This document shows positions 26,782 to 47,477 of a DNA stretch of 64,000 nt, piece after piece. Position numbers and translations under genes: made by a program. This DNA comes from Urechis unicinctus (Eukaryota; Annelida; Polychaeta; Xenopneusta; Urechidae): assembly GCA_034190875.2 (NCBI GenBank), contig CM067344.1, positions 72,244,309 through 72,308,308 of the forward strand, read 5' to 3'. The first letter of the stretch is position 1, and every line of letters starts with the position of its first letter. The notes below the pieces were generated by a model, which had not been told where the DNA came from, did no database searches, and worked only from the letters and a program-made list of their open reading frames with translations.

Positions 26782-29370
26782 GTTGTGCCAGTCGGGGTGC
26801 GGGGGCTAAAGGGAATAGGGACCTAGAGTAGGTTGCCACGGTATGAGTAGTTTTATTAGTTCATGGTGCGTTTTGTGGTAATATGACGACCCAAAATAAC
26901 ATTCGGAAATTGCTTGCTCCATCAACGTCCCAAATACAGATGCAGCCTGAATACATAGAGTGGGTAAAAGGAGAAACGGAGTAAGGGGTCAGAGTTCATA
27001 GATAGGGTTTATACAAGTGAGTAATGAAGTCCTTTGTGTAAACTCCTATCTAGTTGGTGTACACATAATCAGTAATTGAGAATTATGGAACCCATACTCT
27101 CAAAATCGTGCTGCAACAATTCTGGTAAGGTTGTCAACCAATTTCCGCATGCAGTTAGTGTACTTGAAGGAGTGACGTCGATGGTGTGGTTTATTTCCTC
27201 AATGTCAAATTTCCAATCGTCAAGGGCGATTTCCGAGCACCACATACAACTAACTCATAATGAAGCGATATCCTGCAGACCAACGCTCGGAAACTTAGCA
27301 TCGAGTTTTGACAACATAAAGTCAATTATTTGCTCATACACACCATATATAGCCCGTTATTGGCTTGACAGAGTATAATCTTATATAAACACTCCCGTGG
27401 CTCCCTAACCACAGGCCACAATCCCGTCTCCCTCGTTGACAATCTACCCTAATAGGTTACCTCACGATCTTGAATTTACATACATTTGAATGTATGCAAA
27501 CAGACACCTCTCCAACTTGCACCGCATGCTTTGTTTCAAGCAGCTCACGTTTAAGAGGCTTTGCAACTCACGTGCAACTTGAAGATTTCTTTTTTTACAT
27601 TCCAGAGCCAAAACAAACCTTTGAAATGTTCAAGGAGAAGTTAATCAAGCAAAGTAACAGCAGGTGTCGTGCACGAATATAACTTTCCACAGATCATCAG
27701 AAGCGTTTAGTATTCTGGATAATGACCTAATCTACGGATACAAATCTTTCGCCAATAAGTCATTGTTGCGCAGTGCGAAAATTCTTGTGCGAGGTAAGCG
27801 TTTTGTTTGAGCCGAGTTGCTGGGCAGGAGCCAATGTTTTATTTCACGAAGCTGTCTCAAGGGCAAACGCATGTCGGATATTTCATCTCTACATTGCTAA
27901 CCACTTCTGCAAAACCGGGTCGATGGTTGATTGACATTTCAAAATCTAATATAATACTTAGCAGGTGACCCGGATCTGGGCGTTGGAGACTTAAAACGTG
28001 CGCGGGTTGAAGCCATGTTTGGATGCTTAAATGCAGTTGATTAGGACTTATCTACCTGTGGATTCTTACCTGGAAGTAATAAGAAGTGAGAAGGTAAGCG
28101 GGCGCAATGATTGTGGACTGCGTGCGACTAGGATATGCAGATTGATAAAAAACGAAAGCTAAGGTGAGGGTTGAATTGAGGATATACCATTCAATGGCGA
28201 ACAGCTGACTATTATATAAATCTAATAATGTTGAGTGAACATAAGTGTTGCTCTTCGGGATAAATGAGTTTCTCTTCATCATACATTTGCACAATGTTAC
28301 ATTTGAACAATGCTACTGTTAATCATATATTAAGCGTTATTGATTTTTGGCAAAAACCAGTTGCATGCTTCTTACACTGCAAGACCGATTGGCATGGAAG
28401 CAACCAAAATATTGCACTGTGCGAAAGCCCCATCATACACATTAATTTGCTCGCCAAAGAGTGAATAGATACATAGAGGGAAATAACTGCCATATGATCG
28501 TTAATACATCAAGCTTTATGTGAAGTGTATGACCCGAGTTTCTCACCCAATAACAAGATCCGTAGCAATATAGGTAGCAAAGTGAGCAGAGCGTTGATCC
28601 GGCAACATTTAAGCTGATCGGATTCGTAAACACTGTTATTACCAGTTGGCCACTTAACGCACGTATCGCTGCCTCGTACACAGCCAGGAACTTACTGGCC
28701 TAAACGAACGGCGATCAATTTGAAGCAGGTGCGAATAGATGTGCCGCATGCCTTGATGAAGTTGTCTGGCATTAAACAATCGTGTCGAATTTTTTTTGCC
28801 CTTCCTTATTTCCGTGCGAGTAGGTTATAAGAACTGCTGTATGAGAACCCACTTCGGAAAGAAATGAGTGTTGTGTTGCAAGGCAACTGTCATCGTAAAT
28901 GGCATTTATCAGTCAAGTAGATAATTCAGTTCCACAAAGCGGAAAAGTTCGCTGTTGAGAAGGAGGATTATGAATTGAACAAGACGCTGCTTACCACTGA
29001 GTCAGAAAAATAAATCCTACCATTGAGACTCTTGAGTGGGTGTAAACATATTTGCTGAATGTTGTTATCATAGCGTCATCATTTTATTGACCGTGTCAAG
29101 GACCTGGCGCTCCTTTTAATTCATGTTGTTGTAAAACATTTACGAGTACGGTATGGGGTCTAGCAAAAGTACGTCAAATGATCGATCTATCTCGAACCAG
29201 TTCTAGATTTTTTTTACCCATTCTGCCATAAAAATCTAACGCTGTCATGTACCTGAAAAAGACTTATGTACAAGTAACATTGACAATGAAGGTGCTGTTA
29301 GCTGAGTTCGTTCTTTCCAGTGACTGGGACCGTTGCATGAGAATTCACTCGTCATAGTGGCAGCAGAGTC
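26782..29370. other. Intergenic region upstream of the first KY/dynein gene
   Basis: No gene is supported. Frames of 60-100 codons (for example 27076-27378) have no domain or splice partner. The promoter and 5' UTR of the gene at 29371 should lie at the right end. Confidence 0.4.
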
Positions 29371-34509
<5,139 letters not shown>

Positions 34510-36257
34510 GTCATTGGTACCAAACATTGAACACTAAAACAGCAGTCTGCATTAATTTTAAACAAACGTTTGTTTAAAAGCAGCTCGAGTAATGAAAATT
34601 TAAAATGCTGTATTCTGTGATCATGTATGCCAAAATGCTAAAAACTGTACACGTTAAAACACAGCTTCTGTGATACTTACCGATTTGGGTATGAGTAATA
34701 CAATGAATGTATTACAAATACTGTTGTTGAGCGATTAGTTTTTTATTATTGAAAGTCTTCTGAATATTATAGTAGAAATTATTATTCTTTTTATTGTTTA
34801 AAGTGGTTATTTTTTAGAAGTATTGCATTCAAGTTAGATTAAACCAATGAAGTTTCCCCTAGTTTGCAAGCATTTGATGCTGTAAATTGCCGAAAATTTT
34901 TGTTGTCTGGCTCTTTATAATTTATTCTTAAATGACTGTGACAATGTTTTTATGATGTGATGTTATTGATTGGTGTAATATACCAGTTATAAAATCAAAA
35001 GATGCATAATTACAAATGTTGTTATCGGTCGATGAACACACGATCAAGTTAGTTCTCATATATCTACAGATAAAGCGTTGTATATGTGAGAGTTAAGCTT
35101 TAAAACATGACTTGCCAAACATACGCATATGCTCCTGTGCAAATTCGAAGGGAGCATTATACTTGCACATTCTATCTCTATCGAATCAGGCTGCCTTCAT
35201 ATCATATGGTAAATAACATTTATTTTGGTCGATGGGCAAATACATTCAACCAATCGTTCAAATAAACACACATTCCAAATAGAATCTAAAAACCCCAGCG
35301 AACAGGTGTTTCATTTAATCACATTCTTCAACAAATCATCAAGAACATGTTATTTACAACACAACGCTGGACGAAACATCTGACATATAATGTATGTGTC
35401 ATATTTCGGACGGTTTTGGACGCTATGATGGATAATTTCACTCACAATTCTACATCGCCGTATCGTGTTTGGTCTCTTTTGAAGTTATGCGTCCGCCAGC
35501 ACTTTTTCAGAACAAGAACAAATCTGAAACTCCACCGAGCGCGCTATGATGCTATAGCACCGCCTGTTATGTTATGTCCAAATAACTATATTGAGAAACA
35601 CACACACGAGGACGACACCATGTAGACCGGAAGAGAACTGTCTTTATTCTTAACCACCATCCAACACATGAAGTGCACGTTATGATTTTTAGTGAGGGCT
35701 TCATAATGCAACACCGCCCACGAACGACGCTGCTACAAATTTACCAGTAATGTCAGGTCACGAACTCGCGGCAGTCTTCCGTGTCTCTTCAATGTCGAAC
35801 TTGTTTACTGAACGTCACGAGATCTTCAAGCTCCCGAAGATATTCATTGATTAAAAATCGTGTCTGTCTCCGACGAGCTGCCAAGGAAGGCGTCGATTAC
35901 TTCAAGAACGTAAGTGTCTATTTTGTTAAACCTGTCGTTTGTGTTTTCCTGTTTTGTTAGCTTTCGATAGAAGGTATGTCACGTCCCATTTTGCAAGGTA
36001 GTAGTTTTCCCCAGCTCTAAGTGTTTTAGGGGGGTTACTCTACAGTGATTATAAAGTTTATAACGCCGGCTACCGTAAAAACATATGTTGTAGACGGCAG
36101 CACTAAGTGCAGCGTTTATTTTTGGCCCATGATTTTCGCCCGGCTGGCTCAGAAAGACTATCGGAGTCAGACGTTTTCGGGGTGGGATGTAAACATATCG
36201 TGGCATTAAGCATGTTGTAGCGAGCCTGGTTAAAAGGCATTTTCGTTTTGATGAAGG
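34510..36257. other. 3' UTR and intergenic region after the first KY/dynein gene
   Basis: AT-rich. I see no clear single polyadenylation site and no supported gene. A 92-codon frame at 35347-35625 has no recognisable features. Confidence 0.4.
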
Positions 36258-36265
36258 GTCCCACG

Positions 36266-36417
36266 CAGAGCCGGTCTTACCATGGGGCAAATGGGGAAAG
36301 TGCCCCAGGCCCCCCACATACAAGGCGCCCTCGCAAAATCTCAACTTGTCCTCTGGTAGAAAAGGTCCCTTACAATGTAGTTTTCCCCAGGCCCCCAACT
36401 TGCTCCATCCGGCACTG
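36266..36417. mobile_element. hAT-like MITE, about 152 bp
   Basis: Ends are cagagccgg and ccggcactg (inverted, one mismatch). Flanking octamers gtcccacg (36258-36265) and gtcccgtg (36418-36425) agree at six of eight positions, as expected for an aged 8-bp target duplication. The interior has the ggggcaaatggggaaagtgc and ccccaggcccccc blocks typical of widespread non-autonomous hAT elements. Confidence 0.65.
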
Positions 36418-36425
36418 GTCCCGTG

Positions 36426-39280
<2,855 letters not shown>

Positions 39281-39312
39281 GGCTGTGGAGGATCCAATGG
39301 TGCAGGTTATGT
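39281..39312 (+). pseudogene. Relict of the MGCGGS first exon next to the second KY/dynein gene
   Basis: In frame this reads GCGGSNGAGYV, against GCGGSKGTQVV in the first exon of the upstream paralogue; the nucleotides ggaggatccaa are identical. The codon in place of ATG is TCA. An in-frame TGA follows within two codons, and a MITE is inserted at 39321. No donor after it joins the next exon in phase. It therefore looks like a lost lipidation exon of the duplicated gene. Confidence 0.6.
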
Positions 39313-39320
39313 ATCGTGAG

Positions 39321-39610
39321 CCCCCCGGGGGAGGGGCACTTGGCCTTATTCTGGATAGGGGTGTGCCGCGGGACCTCGAAAACCCGTACCCGTCGTACAA
39401 GGTCAAAATGGCCAAAAGCATACCCCGTCGTACAAGGTATTATGCGAATGTATAACCCGTCGTACAAATTAAAGCTGAAACGTATACCCCGTCGTACAAG
39501 AATGAGGCCAAAAAAAACCCGTCGTACAAGTCGAGAGGCCCAAAAAACATACTCCGTCGCGCGGCACATATATACTACCTCTATACACATAAGTGTCCCC
39601 CCCACCCGGG
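39321..39610. mobile_element. hAT-like MITE with exact 8-bp target duplication and 33-bp internal periodicity
   Basis: The octamer atcgtgag is present on both sides (39313-39320 and 39611-39618). The ends ccccccgggggaggggcact and aagtgtcccccccacccggg are imperfect inverted repeats. Inside, gtgccgcg and cgcggcac are also inverted. The motif ccgtcgtacaa recurs at 39391, 39426, 39459, 39490, 39520 and 39555 (last copy diverged), about every 33 bp. There is no coding capacity. Confidence 0.8.
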
Positions 39611-39716
39611 ATCGTGAGCCATCTGAATGATGGGTATTTATAAGGGTTATGTAATAACTTTCATTTATGCTTAATATCCACTTATTTACGGTGACAGATT
39701 CGCGAAAATTAACACG

Positions 39717-42700
39717 ATGCATACACCGGATTTCCATCCATTTCCGGAGTTCCCTACTCCTCGTCTGCTGCGAGAAGCGAACATCCAGTATAGCAAGCTG
39801 AAGAAACCCATTCCCGTAGACGAAAATAATGATCTCCTGCCTTATCCCACCCCTACAACCAAAAGGGAGAAGTTCACCCTGAGTGACTACACTCATATTG
39901 ACGAACACGCTGTAAATGTAAGAATAAAGTTTGTCTTGCAGCAAACAATTTAGCTTCAATCAGCAATCGTTCACTTTTAGCATTTCATAAAGCACAAACC
40001 GCGTTCATGGATTAATACATATTGTGATTTTCCTATTTCAGGTCCCGGAAAGTTTAACCACTGTGCCCATGAAAGATCTCGTCGACCATTTGTGTTCGGT
40101 AGCTGAGAATGACACTGGTAAGGTGCGGGTGATCTTCCGCTGGCTGACTGCACAGAGGGTGGCATCCATAGATGTAGACAAACACAAGAATGCTAGCCAA
40201 GATACTACCATGGCGTATCTTGTCAAGCTGAAACTCGGCCGAGGAGATTACGGCACTCTCTTCGTTAACATGTGCAAGTTAGTGTGTGATACTTATTTCG
40301 TGAATGTTGTGTGACACATTGTATTACAGTATTCCATGGCTTGATATGGCCAACGTTATGATAACTTCAAAGAATTTTCTCCATCAATGTACATTGATAT
40401 TTTGCTAACTGATTGACTAACTGTCTGTGCTAAAAATCCCAACTGTTCTGTTATTGGCTCCATAGATTGTTATAGTTAAATTAATTATAACCTTATTTAT
40501 ATGATAGCTTTCATTAAATTCAATTGTTTTACTCTTGTCAGATTGGCTGGGCTTCAAGCAAAGAGACTCGCGGGTCTCGTCAAGGGATCAAGCTATAATC
40601 CAGGCGAGGAGGTCCCAGAAACAAGCATAGGTTCCTGGGCAACTGTTGTCATTGATAAAGAATGGAGGCTTTTTGATCCTCATTGGTCGGCCGTCCGAGC
40701 GACGGGAGGGGGGTTTGGTGAATGGGATCTGATCGATGATGGGGGTCAAGGTGCCAAGAAACGAGAATCCAACGATTACGCCATGGAATATCAGCATGAT
40801 GAATCGTATTTCTTCACAGATCCCGAAGAGATGATATACTCGCATCTACCTGATGAAGGTGAGAAATGGCAGTTGCTTGCACGACCCGTCACTAAGAGAG
40901 AGTTCAGTGAAATGGTTGTCCTGAAACCCCCGTTCTTTAACTTGGATCTTGAAGTTATGAGCCACAAAAAATGTCTCATTGAGGCTCATGATGGCGACGT
41001 TCAAATTGAATTAGGGTTACCTCGACAGAGAAGAAGGTTTATGTATCGCTTGTGGATCTCATCGGGGGAAGAGAAGTCAGACTTCAAGCTTGACCGGTTT
41101 GTCTTCATGCAGCCAAGGGGATTGAAATTAGCTGCGAAGATTTCGTTTCCACAAGCGGCCAAATACAAATTGGATTTGTTCTGTCGAGATGCCGAAGAAG
41201 ATACAGGGGAGTCAGCCACTTACAGTATTGTATGCACGTATGTAGTGTGGAGTGACACAGCCAAGCAGGAAATCCAACCATTACCAGAGAATCCGCGCAA
41301 CGAATGGGGGCCTGGTTTAGATATGTTTGCCATGGGGATGCAACCTGAGTCTCACAAAGATGCAGTAATTGAGGCCGAGAATGGAACGGTGCAGATCCGT
41401 TTAAAAGCTAACAAACACCTTGAGGTACTGAACAAAATCCACAGCAATAGCAAGACGAGCGAGGAACTGAATGAATACGTGCTGCACCAAGTGGAAGGGG
41501 AGGACATCATTATTTATGTCAAGGTCCCAGAAAGAGGAGAATATGCTCTCGATCTGTATGCTAAAGAAGCTGGGAAAGAAGGGTCCTTCCAGAACGTCTG
41601 TTGTTATCTGGTGACCAGTGACCAAAGTGCCTTCGATGCTGACCCATACCCAGCGATCACCAATGGCAGATTGGGTGCAAGTGCGGTTGGGGACCAGTGG
41701 GGAATTAGTTGCATTTCACACCCAGGTGCCTTCATAGAAGCACCTGCATCGGGAGAACTTGAAGTTAACCTTTCACTGCCAGGAGACTTCGTATTGGACA
41801 GTCATCTGTTCAAGCGCAATGGCAAGGAACACGCTGACATGGATAAATACATGTTTCTGACTCAAGACAAGAAAAAAGCTACTTTCCAAATGCATCTTCC
41901 AGAGGCTGGCTTTTACAGTTTGAAGGTTTTTGGCAAACCAAATGACAACGATGGAGATTCACTACCCAACGCGTATAATCTCGTTATACATGCTCCAACA
42001 TCTAAAATGAATTGCCTGCCATTCCCAAAATCACTCACGGCTTTCAGTACACACCAGTGTCATTTGGAGAATCCAACCGCTGGAGAGTTGCCATGCAACA
42101 AACAGGTTCCCATTTCTCTGGTCATTCCAGATGCTGCTAGGGTAGCTACTATTTCCACTGATGGGTGGTCACAATTGGAGAAGGACGACAATGGAAAATG
42201 GACAGGAATGGCTGACACTGGTGATGCGGGGACGCAGATGAAAGTGTCTGCGGAATTTGCGGAGGGCACCAACTCTTTTGAGATTCTTTTGATGTATGAT
42301 GTGAGTAAATGTGGTGTCCATTGTGGTTGCAATTTTCTATTCCGAAGAAGATACCATAACCGATAGATATTTTATGCTTCTTGCAAACTTTGTAGGTAAA
42401 AGACGACGATGATATCAATGCAACCCTGCGGAAACAGCAAGAAGCGAAAGAGAAGGCTGAACAGCAAAAACAAGAAGAAAAGGAAAGACAAAGACGCCGA
42501 CAAGACGACATAGAGAAAACAAAAGCTGGTATGGCTTCTTCTACTTTATGCAAATTGATCGTTATGGCCGTTTCCTTTGTCAACTTGAATGGTCACTTGT
42601 ATTACATATTTCGGTTACCAATGGCCAATCCGATGTGTATCATCGTCTCAATAAATCTCCCAATAATCGATGTATTGTTTTCGCAAGATCCTTTTAATTT

Positions 42701-44589
42701 ACATGATTCGATGCTATTGTCATCATGCACCACTCAATGCATGATGTGACTCTGCAATATATGACATAGAGCTCCGAGGTGCCACAGCCAATCGTGACTT
42801 GAACGCACTTAAGAAACTCATGTTCTACGTGGAAAAGAAGAGGTACGTTTCACATTTGAAGTCGGAGGTGGACGATGCCAGTCAACTACAGAAACGTCTT
42901 GAGAGGATCGAGCAACTGAACAAAGCAGTCACTAGTATGGATGCTAAAACAACATCTAAGATTTCGGACTGTGACAGCCCACCAGAGGGCGTTCACGACG
43001 TTCTCGTGGCCACTTTGCTTGTCCTGGGCTATGACGAGGGGAAAACAAGGGTATTTGTTTTAAATTCCTAACATTGTCATCACCTCAAATATGCTTTGAA
43101 CCATTTGCTTATATGGGTCCCGTATCGCTTTCATGACATGTAGTTGAAAAAGGAATTTACATTCTGCATTCACGAAGTTAAGGTGGATGCAGGTTTGCCT
43201 CATTTACATTCTATTGAATAAACAATAAACATGGTAACTTTGTCAACACGTGGACCTTTGTTGTCCTTAGATATTTACTTCAATACTTGCTGATTGTGGA
43301 TTGTCATAGGCGTACTGTTCGATTTATGCATCACAGTTTTGCTTGCCTATAAACTACGTCCTACCTGGTTTCAGGATTGGGAGAACTGTCAAGAATTGCT
43401 TGCAAGAGGAGGAGATGATAATGTGGTCCAAAGGGTCAGAGATTTCAAACATCCAAATCTGCATCCTGAAATAGCAGCAAGGGCACGAGGCATTTTGTCT
43501 GGATTGAGACAGGATGAAGTTCGAGAAAACAGTGAAGGGGCTGGGGTCTTATATGCATGGGTAATAATCTGCCTTAAAATGTTGCATTTGCCTCTTGTGT
43601 GAGCAAACGTTTTATTAATTTTGTTGGTATGATTATGATGTGGATTGTGGGTTGATACATAAGTCTGCACTCAAAAATCGTCAATTCCTATAACAGAGTG
43701 ACCGGGATGTTATATTAAAAACAAATTGTACTTTTGCACTGTATATAGTTCTAATATAAGTAAAATGAAATGAAAATACCACGTTGGTGTGATATGTGCA
43801 AATTGAATGGGGCTGATACCAAACCAGCTCTTTGAATTGCCTGTGTTAGACATTGGGGATGTGCGAAGAAGTTCTTGGTGAGGAATCCGGCAACGCTAAG
43901 CCAGCGTCACTGGATAGACAGATTGAAATATTTAAAGGACCAAATAACGGGGACGAAACGCCCATTATCGTGGAAAACATTGTATGATTTTATTCTGTTT
44001 TTGGTGATTTTAATATATGAAGCCCGATGTGTATGTCGTTACTAGCCAATAGAATGGTATATTGCGTGATATTTCGAAGCATTCCGTATATAAAAATGTG
44101 TTTTCGATCTTCTAGGTTGCGGAAACCCACGAACACGTCTGTGCAGAAAAGCCTGAAGATATCCCAGAAAAAGCACATGGGAAGGATGTTACTGGAGAAG
44201 AGGTAAGAAAAGCAAATATGCTCTTAATCATACCATAGTCTACATTTATTTATCCACATATCTCTGTGACATCATCTACCATTTATGTGAGGTGTTATAT
44301 TAAGTTTGAAACGGTCCGAAAACCACCTTTTTTGTCCTATTAATTTCATTGGATTTACTTCTGCTAGCATTCGGATATGTTCTCCATTGGAAAACTAAGT
44401 GGAGCCACTACCGAGGGCAAACCTGCGCCTGTAGAACAGCAAGCGGATGAATCTGTACCACAAACATCTACCCAAGCACCCTTATCCCAAGGACCTGCCC
44501 AAGAAGGCAAAGATGAATGCACCACTACTATATGGGGGGCTATTATTCTTGCTATCATGGCTGTTGGCGTTGCTTATTACTATTCTTGA
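39717..44589 (+). CDS. KY-type pseudopeptidase fused to a dynein stalk-like region, tail-anchored paralogue
   Basis: Exons are 39717-39917, 40042-40277, 40542-42300, 42396-42528, 42770-43050, 43375-43560, 43850-43981, 44116-44202 and 44368-44589, giving 1078 residues. Exons of 236, 133, 281 and 186 bp have exactly the lengths of the upstream paralogue, which marks a tandem duplication. The same domains are present: VRVIFRWL, then GRGDYGTLF where C-x-G-Y is expected (Arg134 at the Cys position), GSWATV (Gly176 at the His position), WRLFDPHW with Asp191 kept, three beta modules, a coiled coil, and a dynein stalk-like part (CDSPPEGVHDVL, DWENCQEL, NSEGAGVLYAW). Two extra 3' exons add a Pro/Glu linker and a C-terminal hydrophobic segment IWGAIILAIMAVGVAYYY ending in Ser, a tail-anchor layout. 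The acidic N-terminal region is missing. The start MHTPDF is the first ATG in frame. An upstream non-coding exon or alternative start is possible. Confidence 0.78.
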
Positions 44590-45095
44590 ATGGTATCCAT
44601 TGGTTGGTGTTATATTGCATCAGATATGAAAGCAACATCAAGTAATTTGTAACATTTATATTGATTAAATATGATCTGGCAAATCTATTCTTGTATATAA
44701 GCATGGTAATCTGTAATCGCCTTATGTGCTTCTAGGTCTACTCCCTGTTATGCAAACTTTACTAAAGTATATTCTACATTTTAGCTTAAACATCATGCAA
44801 CTTTGTCAAGTTCTGTTACCTCTATATTTTGACGGGCAATTTGAGTTATGTAATGAATATGTTTACATACTTTTGTTCCTGTTCTTTTGAGTGTCAAGTT
44901 ACTGGATTTTTGGAAAGGTGTTATGTTGTAGGGCTGTATGGGATTGGTTCTTGGAAAAGTGAATTTTCGTTTACTTTAGTGTTTTAGTTGAACAGAGTTC
45001 ATCTTAACTTTAGTCAGATTATTTACATACTTGATATTATCTTTTTGATTTTTGTAGTGTTTGTTGTAGTCATTAAAATCATGCCAGTGTATATA

Positions 45096-45101
45096 AATAA
45101 A
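45096..45101 (+). promoter_or_regulatory. Candidate polyadenylation signal of the second KY/dynein gene
   Basis: AATAAA about 500 bp after the stop codon, just before a short (TA)n run. Confidence 0.4.
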
Positions 45102-46439
45102 TATATATATATATATTTAAATTGTGTGTATTTTTATTTTCGTTTATCATTTGCGGTTTATTAAAAATCCATACGATTGAAGACTTAGAATGGGACAAAA
45201 AAAAACGAGTACAATTTCATTTTAAAACAATGTAGAAAGTGCACTTTTCCCTGTAGATTAATAGTATCGTGCTTGGGAAACTAGTAATGCTATAGACGAA
45301 ATTAACTGAATGGCACTAAAACATTTGATTTCAACAGCCAACGTTTTCTTCCAATTCATCTAGCCATCTGTCACAGATCGAAGCTGCTCTTACTGTACGT
45401 TATGAACAGGTGCAATTAGCCCATGGGCTCACCAAATCGTTCCTGTATTAAAAAATAAAGGCTATTCACGAAGAGAAACTCAGATAACTCATCGTGAAAA
45501 AGCAACGAATGTTGGTGACCACCTATATGATTGAATTTTTAATAGTTAAGAGAATAAAACAATAATTAGTACAACAATATACCGGTACCTGGTCACACGA
45601 TGCTTTTCGACCATGAATCTGCAAGATATTTTCGCACGCATCCCATTGACGTTTCCGTTCTATATTGGGTGTGTCGTGCGGTTTTGATATCGGTGCAAAA
45701 ACAATTCAATTAACTCCAACAATAGTAATATAACAATTCACCACATAATTCTGCCGATTTATTATAATATCCGGGTAATCTAAGAACCTATAACTTTTTG
45801 TGGCAAGTCTAGCTGATGATGTTTGGTATGTTATCTAGAAGTGGACGATAGACTTTCCGGTGTCCTCAGCAGTTTGAGTGAACTTGTCAAATAAGAACGG
45901 TTTCATTTTGCCATATCATAACAATCAGTCTTATGGTAGTTCCATCACAGATAAGCAATGATTATCAATACTGCATATATTGTAAATATGTTGTGATTGC
46001 CAAAAGGATACTGCAATGGAGTTGATACCAAAGCGAAACCACAGAACAATTTTAATATCGAAAATAATTAGTAGCTATTAGAAAATATGGAGACCCACAA
46101 TATGTACATAATGATTTATAAAATATTACTCATCCATAGGAACTCTCGGTGTCCTTTGGGAATATTTAGTTAAACACGCAACGATGTCAATGCATTCAAT
46201 AAAAAATCAATATATTAATAGACGGGCATATATCATCTCCACGAATGAGTCATATGGCGTTCGTATGGATAACGTTTCCTCCCTGGCAATTCGCTAGTTT
46301 TCTATCACAGTGCTTTTCCAAAGCCAACAAAATGGACGTTAAATTTGCAATTTGCTGAAACCTATTACTCAATCACTCTCAGAAAACCAAGGGTCAGTTG
46401 CTGTTGATATCTTATTTTATACCCGTGGAGAAGTTTCTT
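45102..46439. other. Intergenic region without a recognisable gene
   Basis: AT-rich. No coding or structural signal found. Confidence 0.4.
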
Positions 46440-47477
46440 TCAAGGTATGATTTTCATTTGTCGAGCCAAGGAAGCTGGTTTTGCGTCTCCAGCTCGCTCA
46501 TCGCAAATACTTTTCGTCTATAAACAAAACGAAATACAGATTTTGATATTAAATTTGCATGTAATCCTTTCACAAATTGTTTTTGCGTTGTACTTATGTA
46601 GTTATGTGCTAATCGTGGCTATATAAGGCATTAATTGCCCTGTGTACTCACAAAGAATAACTCGAGGCTACTTAAAACAATAAGGAAGCAATTCACTAAG
46701 AATGAATATTGATTAACATCAGGGGCGTAGCCAGGCTTGAAGGAATGTTACGCACAGACGGGGGAGAAATCTACAGGTCCAGAAAGTAAAGTCTAATCCC
46801 CTTAGATTTTGACTTTGATGCCACTTTTGGCCATATTTATTTTTTCACTTTTCTAATTGATGTTACGCACGTGCGTAAGTGCGTATCGCTGGCTACGCCC
46901 CTGAACATTATGGCTTACCCATGAATATTATGGTCGCGGCGCCTGAACTTATTTGCCTTATCCTTTCTTCGGTATATTCGGATAACATAGCCAATCCCCT
47001 TGCGGCGATTTCTGGATGCAGATCCTCGATGTTGAAATCATTGATCCTTTTCAATAAACAATTTTCTCCGATGCCTTTACAGAGTTTCAAAACTTTCGAC
47101 CATTCCTGCATGGAAAACCTCATGAATTGACGTTGTATTGGGTGCAAGCCTGTGTATCGCCAGGCATTTTATACAAGAGAGTCGCTTACTCTTAATCATT
47201 TACACAAATTTAAGAACTGATTACCTTTGTTTTTCCTTCATGGTCACCCAAAACCAAAACCGAGGCTGTGATGACTGTTTTGACACCAGCAGGAGGTTTG
47301 GTATATCCCCGAAGCTCAGCCAAAGATTTATTATCTAAGGCGAGAACAGTTTTCTTCAATTGTTCGGTTTTGTTTTCAGCCATTGTATACAAATGAACCT
47401 TAATGTCGTTGTACAATCGGTGCACTTTTCTCCAGTGCTCTAGGTTTAATTCGTTGTTATGATGTGGAAAACAGCGA
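46440..47477 (-). pseudogene. Inverted partial copy of the dynein stalk-like part of the KY/dynein genes
   Basis: Minus-strand exons are 47477-47225, 47105-46919 and 46517-46440. They match the last three shared exons of the paralogues: LKKTVLALDNKSLAELRGY then TKPPAGVKTVI and GDHEGKTK; EWSKVLKLCKGIGE then DLHPEIAARG; and ICDERAGDAKPASLARQ. The middle exon is 187 bp instead of 186 in both paralogues, so its natural donor leaves the last exon out of frame, and either reading stops soon after. The first exon begins in a different phase and lacks about 13 residues. No KY core is found upstream on this strand. A MITE (46720-46903) lies in its last intron. A short expressed protein starting at MAENKTEQ cannot be excluded. 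Confidence 0.65.
46720..46903. mobile_element. MITE with CAGGGGCGTAGCCAG ends
   Basis: The left end caggggcgtagccagg is matched by the inverted ctggctacgcccctg at 46889-46903. The element is about 184 bp with no coding capacity, flanked by aacat on both sides (46715-46719 and 46904-46908). This end sequence is typical of widespread hAT-type non-autonomous elements, whose duplications are normally 8 bp, so the 5-bp match may be partial. Confidence 0.75.
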
